This document shows positions 16,797 to 27,751 of a DNA stretch of 64,000 nucleotides, piece by piece (position 1 is the stretch's first letter; each line of letters starts with the position of its first letter). Source of the DNA: Bacteroidetes bacterium OLB11 (GTDB lineage: Bacteria; Bacteroidota; Bacteroidia; Chitinophagales; Chitinophagaceae); assembly GCA_001567165.1 (NCBI GenBank), contig LNFQ01000044.1, positions 36,018 through 100,017 on the forward strand. Direction: 5' to 3'. The position numbers were made by a program, and so were the translations under genes. Under the pieces are notes generated by a model that had not been told where the DNA came from, searched no databases, and saw only the letters and a list, made by a program, of their open reading frames with translations.

Positions 16797-19279
16797 ATGA
16801 AATATTATTTAAGCATTTTTTATTCTTTTCTTTACTTATTCTCTCTTTGCACAAACAGCAACAATTCAAGGAGTCATTTTAGATAATCAATCAAATCAGC
16901 CCATTGATTTTGCAACTATTACTTTAAAAGAAAATAAACAAAACGGAAAACTAATTGGAACTAAATCAAACTCGGATGGAAAATTTCAGATTCAACAAGT
17001 TCCTTATGGCACATACACGCTCAATGCAACATCAATCGGTTATACACCCAAAACAATCAATAAAATTGTAGTGGATAAACCAACCATTCAATTAGGAAAT
17101 TTGATTTTAACATCAAAAAGCAAAGAGCTGAAAGATGTGGTGATAACAGCAACGAAAAAAGAGATTGAAATGAGTATTGATAAAAAAAACGTTCAATGTT
17201 GACAAAAACATAACAGCGGTTGGAGGCACAGCAGAAGATATCCTTAGAAATGTACCTTCGGTAAGTGTGGATCTTGACGGAAATGTGAGCTTGAGAGGAA
17301 AAGACGGAGTGAATTTACTAGTGGACGGGAAACCATCTTCTATGTTTGGAAATGATGTCGCCACTGCTTTACAAAATATACCGGCTGCTAGTATTGAAAG
17401 TGTTGAAGTCATTACAAATCCTTCTTCCAAATACGAAGCACAAGGAATGAATGGAATCGTCAATATTATTTTGAAAAAAGATAGGAAAGCAGGCTATAAT
17501 GGAATGATAACTTTGGGTGCTGCTACGCCTTTTCGTATCAATGGTGGAATCAATCTAAATGCAAATGTTGGAAAGTGGAATGTGTTTTTTAATGCAAATG
17601 GGAGATATTCAAACACATGGGAGGAAACCAAAAATGACAGAGATAATTATAGCAATGATTATACATTTAGTTCATTTATTCATAACGATCGAGTTCCAAA
17701 AAGTGGCTTTGGGAATTTTGGAATCGAATATAATATGAATAAAAATGATAAGATTTCTTTTTCTCAAAGTGTATTTTATGCTAGTAGAGATGGAAATCAA
17801 AAAATGACGATATTAGAACAAAGAAATTTTGAAGATATAATTTCAAAACAAATTAGAGATAATCAATACACTGGAAGCCCTTTGAATGGAACTAGTAACT
17901 TACAATATAAACACCTTGGCAAAAATCCAAATGAAGAGTTAAATATCGAGCTCAATTACAGTCAAGGAAGATATCTAAGGTCAAGTCATTTTGAAACTTC
18001 ATTGTATGATAGTAGTTTGAATTTTATAAATAGTTATACTCAAAAAAATCCAATCAATGGGCACAATTGGAATGGAACTTTTCAAATAGATTATACTCGC
18101 TCAATTTCTAAAAATATGAGACTTGATATTGGTGAAAAAAGCTATTACAATAACTTCAAATCAGAAAATAATCCAACAATTCAATACTTAAATCAACCTG
18201 AAATCGTAGAAAACATATTAGTCAATCATTACAATTTTAACCAACAAGTTCATGGAATATATACCAACATTGCTTCTCAATTTAAAAATACTGGAATCCA
18301 ATTAGGTTTGCGTGGTGAATACTTCGATTTGAAAGGGACCGTTTATCAATATAATGCGAACGTGAGTAATAGCTATTTAGGGCTATTTCCAACATTATTC
18401 TTAACTCAAAAACTATCATCAAACCAAGATATAAATTTCAATTATTCAAGAAGAGTTAACAGGCCTAGTTTCTTTCAGTTAATACCATATATTGATGTGT
18501 CAAATCCACAAGATACGAGTGCGGGTAACCCCAATTTAAAACAAGAATATATTCATTCATTTGAATTAGGATACAGCCAACAATATAATAAAAATGATAT
18601 GTTGATGGTGAATGTATATTTTCAAAAAACAGATAATCTCATTCAGCGTTATCGAAGATTTAATAATGATGGAACAACATTTTCGCAAAACCAAAATGTC
18701 GCTTTTGGAAATACATACGGGTTAGAAATCACTAATAGAGTGAATATATTGCCTTGGTGGGATGCCACTGCAAACGTGAATATATTTCGAAATATTATTG
18801 AAGGAAAAAATATTGACGCCAACTTGAATACAAAAGGGTTTGGAGGCTTTATCAAATTGATAAATAATGCAAAATTACCTTATGGAATCAGCACGCAGCT
18901 TATCACAAATTATTATGCAACGACTATCGTTTCACAAGGCACAATTGAGCCTTATGGAAATATTGACTTAGCAATTAAAAGAAATTTTTTTAAAAATATG
19001 ATTAGCCTCACCATAAATGCAAATGATATTCTAAACACGCTTAAAACAAAAACAATTTATAACTTATATCCACTCTATAATCAAGAAGTTTTAAGAAAAA
19101 ATCAAACAAGAAGTTTGGGGGTAAACTTGCAAATCCGATTCGGAAATAAATCTCAAAAACCATTATTAGATAATTTTAAAAAGAGTGGAAAAAAAGATAA
19201 GCTAATTGAAAAAAATAGAGAAGAAAACTTGAAAAAGGAGATGGTGGAGATGATAGTCAGTAATATTTATCAACGTTAA
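16797..19279 (+). CDS. TonB-dependent outer-membrane receptor with carboxypeptidase-regulatory-like N-terminal domain (frameshifted twice)
   Basis: About 826 aa after repair. Dropping one T at 16816-16821 gives a proper signal peptide ending SLFAQ. Then comes a carboxypeptidase-regulatory-like domain (ATIQGVILDNQSNQPIDFATI), and dropping one A at 17182-17189 links it to a plug domain (GGTAEDILRNVPSVSVD, VSLRGKDGVNLLVDGKP) and a long beta-barrel of the OMP_b-brl_3 type. The barrel (17.2-19.3 kb) is intact. The substrate is unknown: no SusD partner lies beside it, so it is not a classical SusCD pair. Some members of this class accompany metal or signalling uptake. Confidence 0.85.
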
Positions 19280-19292
19280 GTGAATGCGTTTT

Positions 19293-21743
19293 ATGAAAAT
19301 TTATATTGTCATTTTTATTACCACATTTGTATTTGTTTTAAATATAAATGCTCAGCAATATATTCTAAAAGGCAAGGTGACTGATGCAAATATGGACCCT
19401 TTAAGTTTTGTCACAGTTCAAGTCAAAGGTTTACAAATAGGCACTCACACAGATGATAAAGGAAATTATCAATTTCAATTAGAGGAGGGTGAATATGAGT
19501 TAGTATTTTCGATGTTAGGGTATCAAAAGGTGAGTATTAAAACAATTTTAAAAAAAAGACACCAGACCTCAAAAATGTTATTTTGGCTAATCATGACAAT
19601 AGTTTGAATGAAGTCAAAATTATTACATTTAGAAAAGATAAAGCAGAGGATCTGATTAAAAAATGTTATCAAACAAAAAGAAAATTTTTTAAAGCAAGCT
19701 AACACCTATTCAACCAATGTTTACATCAGAGCTACTGAAGAAAATGAGGTCACAATGAAGAGGAAAAAGAAAATGAATTTATCAGATTCTGCTATGGCGA
19801 TATTGGAAAGCAAACTGCCACAAATGGCTATGACAGAGGTTTACCTAAAGCTAGATTATGCCTATCCCAACAAAATAAAAGAAAAAAGAATGGGCGTGAA
19901 AAATAGAGGCAATACAGAAAATTTATTTTTTTTGAGCACTACTAATGGCGATTTTAGTTTGTATCATAACTTGATTAAATTGCCTGCTCTATCCCAAGTT
20001 CCAATGCTTTCTCCAATAAGCTACAGCGGACTGGTTGCTTATAAATACAAAACCTTGTCTATCCAAAAAAAGGATAATTATACCCTTTATCGAATTTCAT
20101 TTACACCTACTAAAATGAGTAATGCCACTATTGAAGGAGAAGTGCAAATAGTGGATACAAGCTGGGCTATTATTGAATCTCGATTCACGATTCCTAAATA
20201 TCACATGCCGGAATATGATTATTTTGAAGCCAATATAAAATATGATTTTGTGGATGAAAAAGCGTGGTTGCCTACTCGTCAAGAATTTAATTATCTTACT
20301 AAAGTAGGAAATAATAAATCTTCAGGAAGAACAGTTGCTATTTATGAGAACTATGTCATCGACACTACATTCTCTAAAAAATATTTCAACAATGAAATCA
20401 GTAGCACCACTTTAGAAGCCTATCATCAAGATTCTAACTTCTGGAATCAGTCGAGGAAAGAGCCTTTCACAGAAAATGAAATTCGATTTATTCAAAAAAA
20501 TGATAGTATTTTAAGTGTTCAAAATTCTAAAGAATATTTAGACTCGATTGACAAAGCAAGAAATAAAGTGACAATCATGCGTGTGCTGTTTTTAGGTGTT
20601 GAAAATTATTATCGAAAAAAAGAAAGGAGCTGGTATTTTGCTCCATTGATCTCTACTTACCGCCCCTTGCTTCCTGGCGGATCTAGAGTAGGAGGCACTT
20701 TTGGATTTACAAAGCGTTTTGAAAATAAAACAAGTGTCAGAACAAATGTTGATTTGACTTATGGTTGGAATAATCAAGATATTATGGGAACCATCAACTT
20801 TCAACATATATACAATCCTTTTTCTCAAGGATATTATGTGGTGAATTTTGGTAAAACTTTCGACTTGGTTTTTTCTGGAGATGCATGGGTCAATCTTTTT
20901 AGAAGAAGTAATTTTTATATTAAAAAAACACTTGAAGTTGAGCATGGACTTGAACTAATGAATGGATTGGTTTTGCGTAATAATCTTGAGTTTTCAAGAC
21001 GTGAACCTTTGACTTCTCTTAACCTGACTCGCAAGTATGATTCATTACTCAATTTCGATAATGATCCGATTGATTTTGACCCATATAATGCCCTGTATGC
21101 TTCTATTCAATTAGAGTACACTCCTTTCCAACTCTATATTCGAGAGCCTCGTCAAAAAATTATTTTAGGTTCAAAATACCCTACTTTTTATTTAAAATGG
21201 AGAAAGGGTATTCCTAATATTTTTAACAGTAGTATCCAATTTGATTATCTAGAATTTGGATTGTTTCAAAAGCTGAAACTCGGGCTGGCTGGCATTTCGC
21301 AGTATCAATTGTATTCGGGAGAGTTTGTTAATTATGCTCAATTGAAATATATTGATTATAAATTTATCAGCAGAGGAAACCCCTTTTTCTTTAATAATCC
21401 TTTGCGAAGTTTTCAAGCATTAGATTCTACTTTCCCAATTTTCAAACGATATTATGAAGGCCATTATTTACATCAGTTCAATGGAGCTATTATCAATAAA
21501 ATTCCTTTCATTAAGCAATTGAATATTTTAGAAGTTGCAGGTGGAGGAATCTTGTTTGTTCCTGAAAGAAAATTGAATTATGTGGAAGCCTATGTTGGTA
21601 TAGAAAAAATTATTAGAATATGGAGAGAACGTTTTAAGATTGGTTTTTATGCTGTTGGAAGTTTAGCCAATAAATATAATAATCCATATCAATTTAAAAT
21701 CGGATTAGACCAATTTAATAAACGAACGAATAGTTGGTATTAA
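19293..21743 (+). CDS. DUF5686 outer-membrane protein with carboxypeptidase-regulatory-like domain (frameshifted)
   Basis: About 816 aa after repair. It begins with a signal peptide (start chosen at 19293; an ATG 9 bases upstream is also in frame), then a carboxypeptidase-regulatory-like domain (QYILKGKVTDANMDPLSFVT), a middle DUF5686 part and a beta-barrel from about 20.6 kb (YFAPLISTYRPLLPGGSRVGG). Two breaks occur: the A8 run at 19550-19557 (one base more or two fewer restores the frame) and the T6 run at 19685-19690 (one fewer). It starts 13 bases after the TonB receptor and is probably co-transcribed with it. Function unknown. Confidence 0.8.
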
Positions 21744-21749
21744 AGTTAT

Positions 21750-22979
21750 TTAAATTTGCTTTAAGATAAAAGTGATTAAAAAATCTATCGCTAATTCGCT
21801 TGCCAATTCAGTATTCAATTTACGATTACCCTTTAAGAAAATTTGATGAGCTGCATTTTTATTTTTGCTTGAAACGCCTATCCATACTTCATTTTGATGA
21901 TCTCCGTCTTCAAGATAACCACTGATAGATAAACTAAAATCGGTTTGGAATTTCATTCTACAATGATTGGCCATTTCAATTACTGTTTTTTCACTTACAA
22001 CTGTAAATTGAGATATCGTTTCACTTGAAACATCTAACATATTTTTTTTCGCAAATTCAGAATAAGCAACAATTCCACCTTTAAAATATTGTGATGCTCC
22101 ACTCACTGAAGTTAATCGAGATGAAATCATTCCTCCCGTGCAGCTTTCGGCTGTTGATACACTCAGCTGATGCTTACTTAAAATATGAGCTAATATTTTT
22201 TCTAATGGATGATGGCCTTCTAAAATAATAATATCTTTCAATTCACTTTTTAGAATATCAATAATGTCATTCAATTTATATTCTGCTAAAGCTGTAGTTG
22301 ATAATTTTACATGCGAATTATGAAGGTTTGATGTATAAGAAAGATGAATGGATGGAGATAGTATTTTTGCAAAATGATTTAATTGGATTTCAAATTCATT
22401 TTCAGATAAGCCATATATAGTAAGGGTTCTATGTAGTAGTTTTTTTGCAATTTGGTTTTTCACAATCATAGAAGATGTTATTCGAAATGCCCTTTTTGTA
22501 ATGTCAAAAGAATGAGGAGGTAATAAAATGAAAATATTTTTCCCATCATAAAATAGAAGTCCAGAAGTATTTCCAATCTTTTGAATTAGGGAAGTACAGT
22601 TAGTTGCAAGAAATTCTTCAATATCATTTGTTATTTTTTTTGCATTATTTTCTTGATTAATTATTTTTAAAATGGCATTTAATTTTTGAGATGGTTCATT
22701 TAAACATGAATGAAAATAATAACACATCAAAGGCTGTATGATGCTTTGGTAAATGGTTTCATCGGTACTTGTTAAAATGAGAATGTTCGAATAATCTTTT
22801 TCATCATCTACTAATTGCAAAATATCATTGGTCGCATTTTCAACAATTAATTGCTTATTTATTTGAATTCCAATTGATACCAATTCGTTTGTTATCCATG
22901 TTGAATTTTGATTGGCTTGATGTTGATTGAGCCAATCATTTTCGATAAAGAAAATGCTACTGTTTGCTGCTTGATTCAT
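21750..22979 (-). CDS. CinA-family protein with degenerate N-terminal and intact PncC-like C-terminal domain
   Basis: A 409-aa protein. The C-terminal third carries the CinA/PncC signature STAESCTGG (275-283) with GASQYFKGGIVAYS, typical of nicotinamide-mononucleotide deamidases. The N-terminal part has the length of the CinA MoaB-like domain, but its key motifs are altered: the GDELLxG region reads IENDWLN, GGLGPTxDD reads TSTDETI, GTAPG reads GNTSG, and the LPGVPxEM loop reads LPPHSFD. It is therefore likely that the pyrophosphatase activity of this domain is lost while deamidase activity remains. It converges with the DUF5686 gene (6 bases apart). Confidence 0.8.
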   Translation of the reverse strand: MNQAANSSIFFIENDWLNQHQANQNSTWITNELVSIGIQINKQLIVENATNDILQLVDDEKDYSNILILTSTDETIYQSIIQPLMCYYFHSCLNEPSQKLNAILKIINQENNAKKITNDIEEFLATNCTSLIQKIGNTSGLLFYDGKNIFILLPPHSFDITKRAFRITSSMIVKNQIAKKLLHRTLTIYGLSENEFEIQLNHFAKILSPSIHLSYTSNLHNSHVKLSTTALAEYKLNDIIDILKSELKDIIILEGHHPLEKILAHILSKHQLSVSTAESCTGGMISSRLTSVSGASQYFKGGIVAYSEFAKKNMLDVSSETISQFTVVSEKTVIEMANHCRMKFQTDFSLSISGYLEDGDHQNEVWIGVSSKNKNAAHQIFLKGNRKLNTELASELAIDFLITFILKQI

Positions 22980-23027
22980 TTGTATAAAATTAATGAATCA
23001 AGTGCTTATTAGATTGCATATCGCAAT

Positions 23028-23783
23028 TTAATTTTTGATAACAGAAAGTTTTTGAATATTATTTCGATTGCTGATATCATAGAATGCTACTCCATCTGAA
23101 AGCATACAAATCATATAATTGCCCATTGGAATAACATCTACAAAGTTTTCACCAGTAATGATGGATAGGCTTTTGGGCTCTGAAGGGTTACTGACATCAA
23201 ACACTTTAATACCCACGCCATTATCACATACAAAAAGAGTGTTGTTCTGCAAACCTAAACCAAAAGGATTAATCATCGGAACACGAGTAAGCAATTGAGG
23301 ATAGAATAAATTTTTGATACTATATACTTGCAATTCATTAATTGTAGAACCACAACGAGTGCCACCATGAACAGTCAAAAATGCGTATAAATCATTTGCT
23401 ACAATAGGATCACAGCCTGTGAAATGCCCAATATTCGATTCCATCGTTGGTGATTCAGGATTGTTGAGCGAAAAGATATACATGGCTGAGTTTGATGCAA
23501 TGAATAATTTATTTTTGAAAGGGAACAAGGCTTCGATATCAAAATTGATTTTTTGTTTTGATTTTAAAATCGGATTGGAAGAGTTTGAAATATCGAATGT
23601 ACTCAAGTATTCACCATCTATGGTGTATAAATATTGATTGACTATTGTGAATTTAGCCAATGAGCCTCCCTTTCCGCTAAAGCCTGAGTTGGTTGGCGAA
23701 TTAGTTGTGGTGCTGTCTTTTTCGCAGGATGTAAAAAACAAAAAAGCAAATAATCCAATCAGATGAAGAAATTGTTTATTCAT
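23028..23783 (-). CDS. LVIVD-repeat lipoprotein (second of a tandem pair)
   Basis: A 251-aa secreted lipoprotein with a signal peptide and lipobox FTSC near residue 20. The mature part contains repeated strands of the LVIVD/beta-propeller kind (GGSLAKFTIVNQYLYTIDG, LSTFDISNSSNPI, IKVFDVSNPSEPKSL, VAFYDISNRNNI). Such proteins are probably held at the cell surface or periplasmic face; no activity is known. It starts 6 bases after the stop of a gene of the same type and is surely in the same transcript. Confidence 0.75.
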   Translation of the reverse strand: MNKQFLHLIGLFAFLFFTSCEKDSTTTNSPTNSGFSGKGGSLAKFTIVNQYLYTIDGEYLSTFDISNSSNPILKSKQKINFDIEALFPFKNKLFIASNSAMYIFSLNNPESPTMESNIGHFTGCDPIVANDLYAFLTVHGGTRCGSTINELQVYSIKNLFYPQLLTRVPMINPFGLGLQNNTLFVCDNGVGIKVFDVSNPSEPKSLSIITGENFVDVIPMGNYMICMLSDGVAFYDISNRNNIQKLSVIKN

Positions 23784-23789
23784 TATTTT

Positions 23790-24329
23790 CTACATTTTGG
23801 GTTTAATAAATTTTTTTTGACTCCAAGCAATCACCATTCCTTTATCTTTATCAACACATTCAAAGTAAACTCCTTGTTCATCGGGGGCGTCTTGATCAAT
23901 CATTTGAAATGTTTTTTCTAGTCGAGAAGCTATTTTAGCTGTTTGCAAATTACTCAGGTCAATACCCACCAAATCGGTATAATTATTGGTATAAAGGATA
24001 TTGTTTCGAATCGAAATTTCACTACATCCAGGTACGCTAATAAATGCTACTTTGGTTGGGTTACTCAAATCACTAGCCTCAATGACGTGGATACCGACAC
24101 CCACTTCTACTTGAAAGGTATAATTTTGAAAAGCATAAATCTTTCCACCATTCACAATGGGTCTGGGGGCTTGAGATTCGATTTTGTACATTTCTGTTTT
24201 ATCTGCATAGACGGGGGCATAGCCTTGCACTTCTAAATCTTTCTTTTTACAGGCAACAATGGTGAAAATTGTAAGCGTAACCAAAGCTGTAATCAGTATT
24301 GTGACACGATTTGTTATTTTCTTTTTCAT
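23790..24329 (-). CDS. LVIVD-repeat lipoprotein (first of a tandem pair)
   Basis: A 179-aa lipoprotein. I chose the ATG at 24327-24329 since it gives a lysine-rich start, a hydrophobic segment and a lipobox IVAC followed by KKKD; the frame is open 18 codons further up without support. Repeats include GIHVIEASDLSNPTKVAF and LVGIDLSNLQTAKIAS. It is shorter than its neighbour and likely arose with it by duplication. Function unknown. Confidence 0.72.
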   Translation of the reverse strand: MKKKITNRVTILITALVTLTIFTIVACKKKDLEVQGYAPVYADKTEMYKIESQAPRPIVNGGKIYAFQNYTFQVEVGVGIHVIEASDLSNPTKVAFISVPGCSEISIRNNILYTNNYTDLVGIDLSNLQTAKIASRLEKTFQMIDQDAPDEQGVYFECVDKDKGMVIAWSQKKFIKPKM

Positions 24330-24453
24330 GTGGTAAAGATTGTTTGTATATATAAATTTAGAATGAAATATTAAGATAACCAATTATTTCTTTCATCGCG
24401 AAATATATAATGGGTAGAATTTAAATCGAATTGTCTTCTTTTTTTAGCTTGTT

Positions 24454-24759
24454 TTATTTAGCAATTTGATTCCAAGCTAAAATACCACCTTCTAAATTTT
24501 TAGTATTACTAAATCCATACTGTTCTAATACCAAACAAGCTTGAGCACTTCTCACACCGCTTCTACAATGGACGATAACCTCTTTGTCTTTCCAATCTAA
24601 AATTTCATCAATATCTTCAGCCATAATTTTTCCTAGCGGAATTAATTTGGCTCCCATATTGGTTTCTTCATATTCAAAAGGTTCTCTAACATCTATTATA
24701 TATAAATCTTCGTGGGCATCAACCCTCTTTTTTAAATCTTGAACTGTTATGGTTTGCAT
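24454..24759 (-). CDS. Rhodanese-like domain protein
   Basis: Single rhodanese domain of 101 aa, with IIDVREPFEYE near 21-31 and the active-site loop HCRSGVRS (C65), followed by NLEGGILAWNQ. It would transfer sulfane sulfur in the cytoplasm. I placed the start at the ATG 24757-24759. There is no stop between this ATG and the upstream T9SS cargo tail, so the frame is continuous with that gene; a cytoplasmic rhodanese following a sorting domain makes little sense, and a separate start is more likely. Confidence 0.78.
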   Translation of the reverse strand: MQTITVQDLKKRVDAHEDLYIIDVREPFEYEETNMGAKLIPLGKIMAEDIDEILDWKDKEVIVHCRSGVRSAQACLVLEQYGFSNTKNLEGGILAWNQIAK

Positions 24760-26599
24760 ATTAATTTTTATTATTTTATGATATGAATTTTGTTTTTGAT
24801 TGTCTTCTAATTTTAAAATATAGACTCCTATTGGTAAATCTTCGCAGGATACAAAATGATTTATTATTTGAAAATCCTTTATCAGTCGCCCTTGCATGTC
24901 AATAGCTGTTGCTTTTATCCAATTATTTTTTGATTGAATATAAAAATAATTATAAATAGGATTTGGAAAAATGAAAGTGGATTCATTCACTGTGTCAAAA
25001 GAATTAGGAAGGGTTGAAGCTGTAAAAGGAAGTCCTACAATGGGGCGCATCATCACACAACCTTGAGCTCCTGAGGCATACCAATCGCCATCAACATTGT
25101 AATATAATTTTTGAGTATTTATATTGTTATTGACATCTAAACCATAATAAATACTATCACTCCCAAAGTTTGAGGGTTGAGTGATTCCAATATAATACTT
25201 GCCGGCATCTAGATATTTTACAGTGTCAAAAGCATAAGTTGTGAAGCCATTTTGACTTGGTTCATACATGACTTGATATAGGTCTTGCTTATAAATAATT
25301 TCATCACTATTATTTGCATCGTGTAATTTTTTTATACAAAACGATAGAAAAATATTTATCTAAGGCGGTAGGTACTTGTGCGCCAAAATGAACCATTAAT
25401 CCTCTTAAAGAATCGGCTTGATTGAGTGTAAATTCCAATGCTGTTTTTGCAGGATAGTTTGGTGCTGCTAAAAGGAAATATGATTTTTCAGCAGTGCCAT
25501 CATCATAGGCAAAGTAATTGTCAAAAACATTGGTGCGTGTGATTGTATCATTTTGAGTTCGATCTCCCGGTAATGCCTCAAAGTAATATTTGTTTTCAAT
25601 CAAAACAGGGGTATACATATTGGGTGCATTATAATTGATTGGGTAGGATGGAATATTTTGAAAGATGGTTGATTTTGCACCGATAGTAAAAGGTGTTAAT
25701 GAAAAGGCACTGATTGGGGTAGCACTGTTGAGTTCGGTTGCTACATGGTGAATCGCAACGCTTTGGTTGTTGTTATAATAGTTTGCAACTTCAATCATTT
25801 GATTGCTAGAAAGCTCTTGTGCCATGTTGATTTTAAAGTGACGATAAGGCATGGCAGTATAGTTTTTTAAAATTGAAGTGGGCTCTTGTGTGAAGCCGAT
25901 ATCGTTCATGATGCTATCAGCTAAGGAACGGTTTTTATCTATTTTGATATAATCAATATTCCAAATATCGTCATTGGTATTTAATGATGCAATGTTGACA
26001 AATCGAAATTGAAAGCTATTGTGTAAATATTGATTGTCGGTAATCGGCAAGACTACAATTTTGAATGCTTGAAGTGGAGTGCCTCGTGTTTCCCATACTC
26101 TTATCCATTGATTATTGTTATTTTTAAAATAGAGAAAAAGGCTATCATCGGTTTCTGGAGCAAATCCTAACCCCTGAGGCTGATAATAAAAACTCAAAAA
26201 AATATTGTCAGCAGGCGTGAAGGTTGAAAAGTTGAATGTGGTGCTGGTGAGGCTGTCAGCTAGTCCTGAAGCTATTTGATCTTTAAAATAAGGTCTCCCA
26301 AATTCGTTGAGTCCATCTAATGTGGCCACTCCTCTGTTGATTGGGTTTTGACACATTGTGTTATTGATAAATGCTTGTTTATCGAGCCAAATATTTTGGT
26401 CGGGATAAGGGCCTTCATAGGAGAAGTCTTCGATAAAAGGAAGTGTTGCTCTGGTTTTTTTATGATTGTTTTTTTGTAAAGGGTTTTGTTGGATGGTTTT
26501 ATTTTCGCTTAATGGCAAAATGATTTCTTGTGCTTTCATTTGATTGAAAGCAAAGAGAATTATGCACATCCATAATATTTTAAAAGAATTTTTTTTCAA
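24760..26599 (-). CDS. T9SS-secreted surface protein with type A sorting domain (frameshifted)
   Basis: A signal peptide (ending MKAQ) precedes a large extracellular part of unknown fold (LPFIEDFSYEGPYPDQNIW, typical of secreted Bacteroidota proteins with a jelly-roll-like region), then a C-terminal T9SS sorting domain (FIFPNPIYNYFYIQSK, YILKLEDNQ, KIIKIN). The frame breaks at the T7 run 25327-25333 (plus-strand view); dropping one base joins the two parts. The tail lacks a stop before the rhodanese start. The gene begins 2 bases after the PASTA gene ends. Confidence 0.72.
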
Positions 26600-26601
26600 A
26601 A

Positions 26602-27636
26602 TTATTCGTATTCGTTTCCGATTTTATTATCACTATGTTTAAGAGGTGAATTATCTTCACTTTTCTTTTTATGAGGTTTAGATACTTCGTTTTCACTTTT
26701 TGGAATTTTCACCGTACCAATAACTTCGTTTTTATTTTGAATTTGAGTTTTTGTTTTATTGCTGTCGATACGATTCATTTTTACTTTTGGTGATGTTGCA
26801 TTTGCAATCGAATCAGTCATTTCTTCATTTTCGATTTCTCCTAGTAATTTTTTCGAACCGGGTTGATTTTTTTGAATTAAATCGGGCGATGGATTTTGCA
26901 TAATGCGTAAATCAATCAAGTCTCCTTTAAGTATTCTGTTGACAAAGTCTAATTCATTAATTGCCTCTGGGTCTTGCATAAAGACAATTGCATTCATAGA
27001 GTCTGTAATAGCTCCTTCCCACATGATGTTGGCAGTGAGCTGCAAGTCACTCAATATTTTTTGAGCTTCAATCCATCTTAATCCAATTAAATTTGGTACA
27101 TCCACTTCGTCTTTCAGTCCTTCGCCAACAACAAGCGATACAATACTCCCAAAAGGAATTGGGTCGCCGGCTGCAATAGTTCTTCCTTTATATAATTGAT
27201 CAAGAATAGCACCTGCGGCCACATCAGGACGATAAAGAGTATCACCCATCACTAAACGATAGCTTTGCATGACTAGCAGTGCATTTCGAAAAGATAGCCC
27301 CACCAAGTTTGGCATTTTGATGGTAGGCGGTTTTTGCCTATTGACAGTTAAAAAGATAGTTCGACCTATTTTGACGATTGCTCCCACTTCGGGTTCTTGA
27401 TATAGAACTTCTAATGGTTTTTTATATGAAATAAAGGTGGAGTCGATTTGTATGTGAAATCCTTGACTTTCTAATGTTTTGATTGCTTCTTTCATATTTT
27501 TGCCTTCTAATTTTGGCACTTTCGTTTCTTGACCATGATTGGTGAGCCAATTTAACGAATTGAAAAAAGTGTATAGTAAACCTATCAGCACAATAAAAAC
27601 AAGAAACAGGTTAAATATAAATGATCGTTTAAGCAC
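26602..27636 (-). CDS. PASTA-domain membrane protein
   Basis: A 344-aa protein with one N-terminal membrane helix (about 7-29), three PASTA domains (about 38-103, 104-173 and 176-247) and a hydrophilic Lys/Ser/Asn-rich tail. PASTA domains bind peptidoglycan fragments and usually belong to PknB-type kinases or penicillin-binding proteins. Here no kinase or transpeptidase domain is present, so it is a stand-alone wall-binding protein. Its position directly downstream of ddl on the same strand fits a peptidoglycan role. Confidence 0.85.
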   Translation of the reverse strand: MLKRSFIFNLFLVFIVLIGLLYTFFNSLNWLTNHGQETKVPKLEGKNMKEAIKTLESQGFHIQIDSTFISYKKPLEVLYQEPEVGAIVKIGRTIFLTVNRQKPPTIKMPNLVGLSFRNALLVMQSYRLVMGDTLYRPDVAAGAILDQLYKGRTIAAGDPIPFGSIVSLVVGEGLKDEVDVPNLIGLRWIEAQKILSDLQLTANIMWEGAITDSMNAIVFMQDPEAINELDFVNRILKGDLIDLRIMQNPSPDLIQKNQPGSKKLLGEIENEEMTDSIANATSPKVKMNRIDSNKTKTQIQNKNEVIGTVKIPKSENEVSKPHKKKSEDNSPLKHSDNKIGNEYE

Positions 27637-27751
27637 TTTGTCTAAAATATAAGAAACGTAAAAGTAAGTATTTTATGTATGTAAAAGGGAAGATTTTTTA
27701 TTTTTTACATGATTTTAGATTTAAAATCGGATAGCGTTTTATTCTCTAATC

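Noticed and set aside
24454..25269. A true secreted protein-rhodanese fusion
   Set aside because: A sorting domain has to be C-terminal and the rhodanese has its own Met and no export need; a missing stop by indel is simpler. Kept as a finding only for checking.
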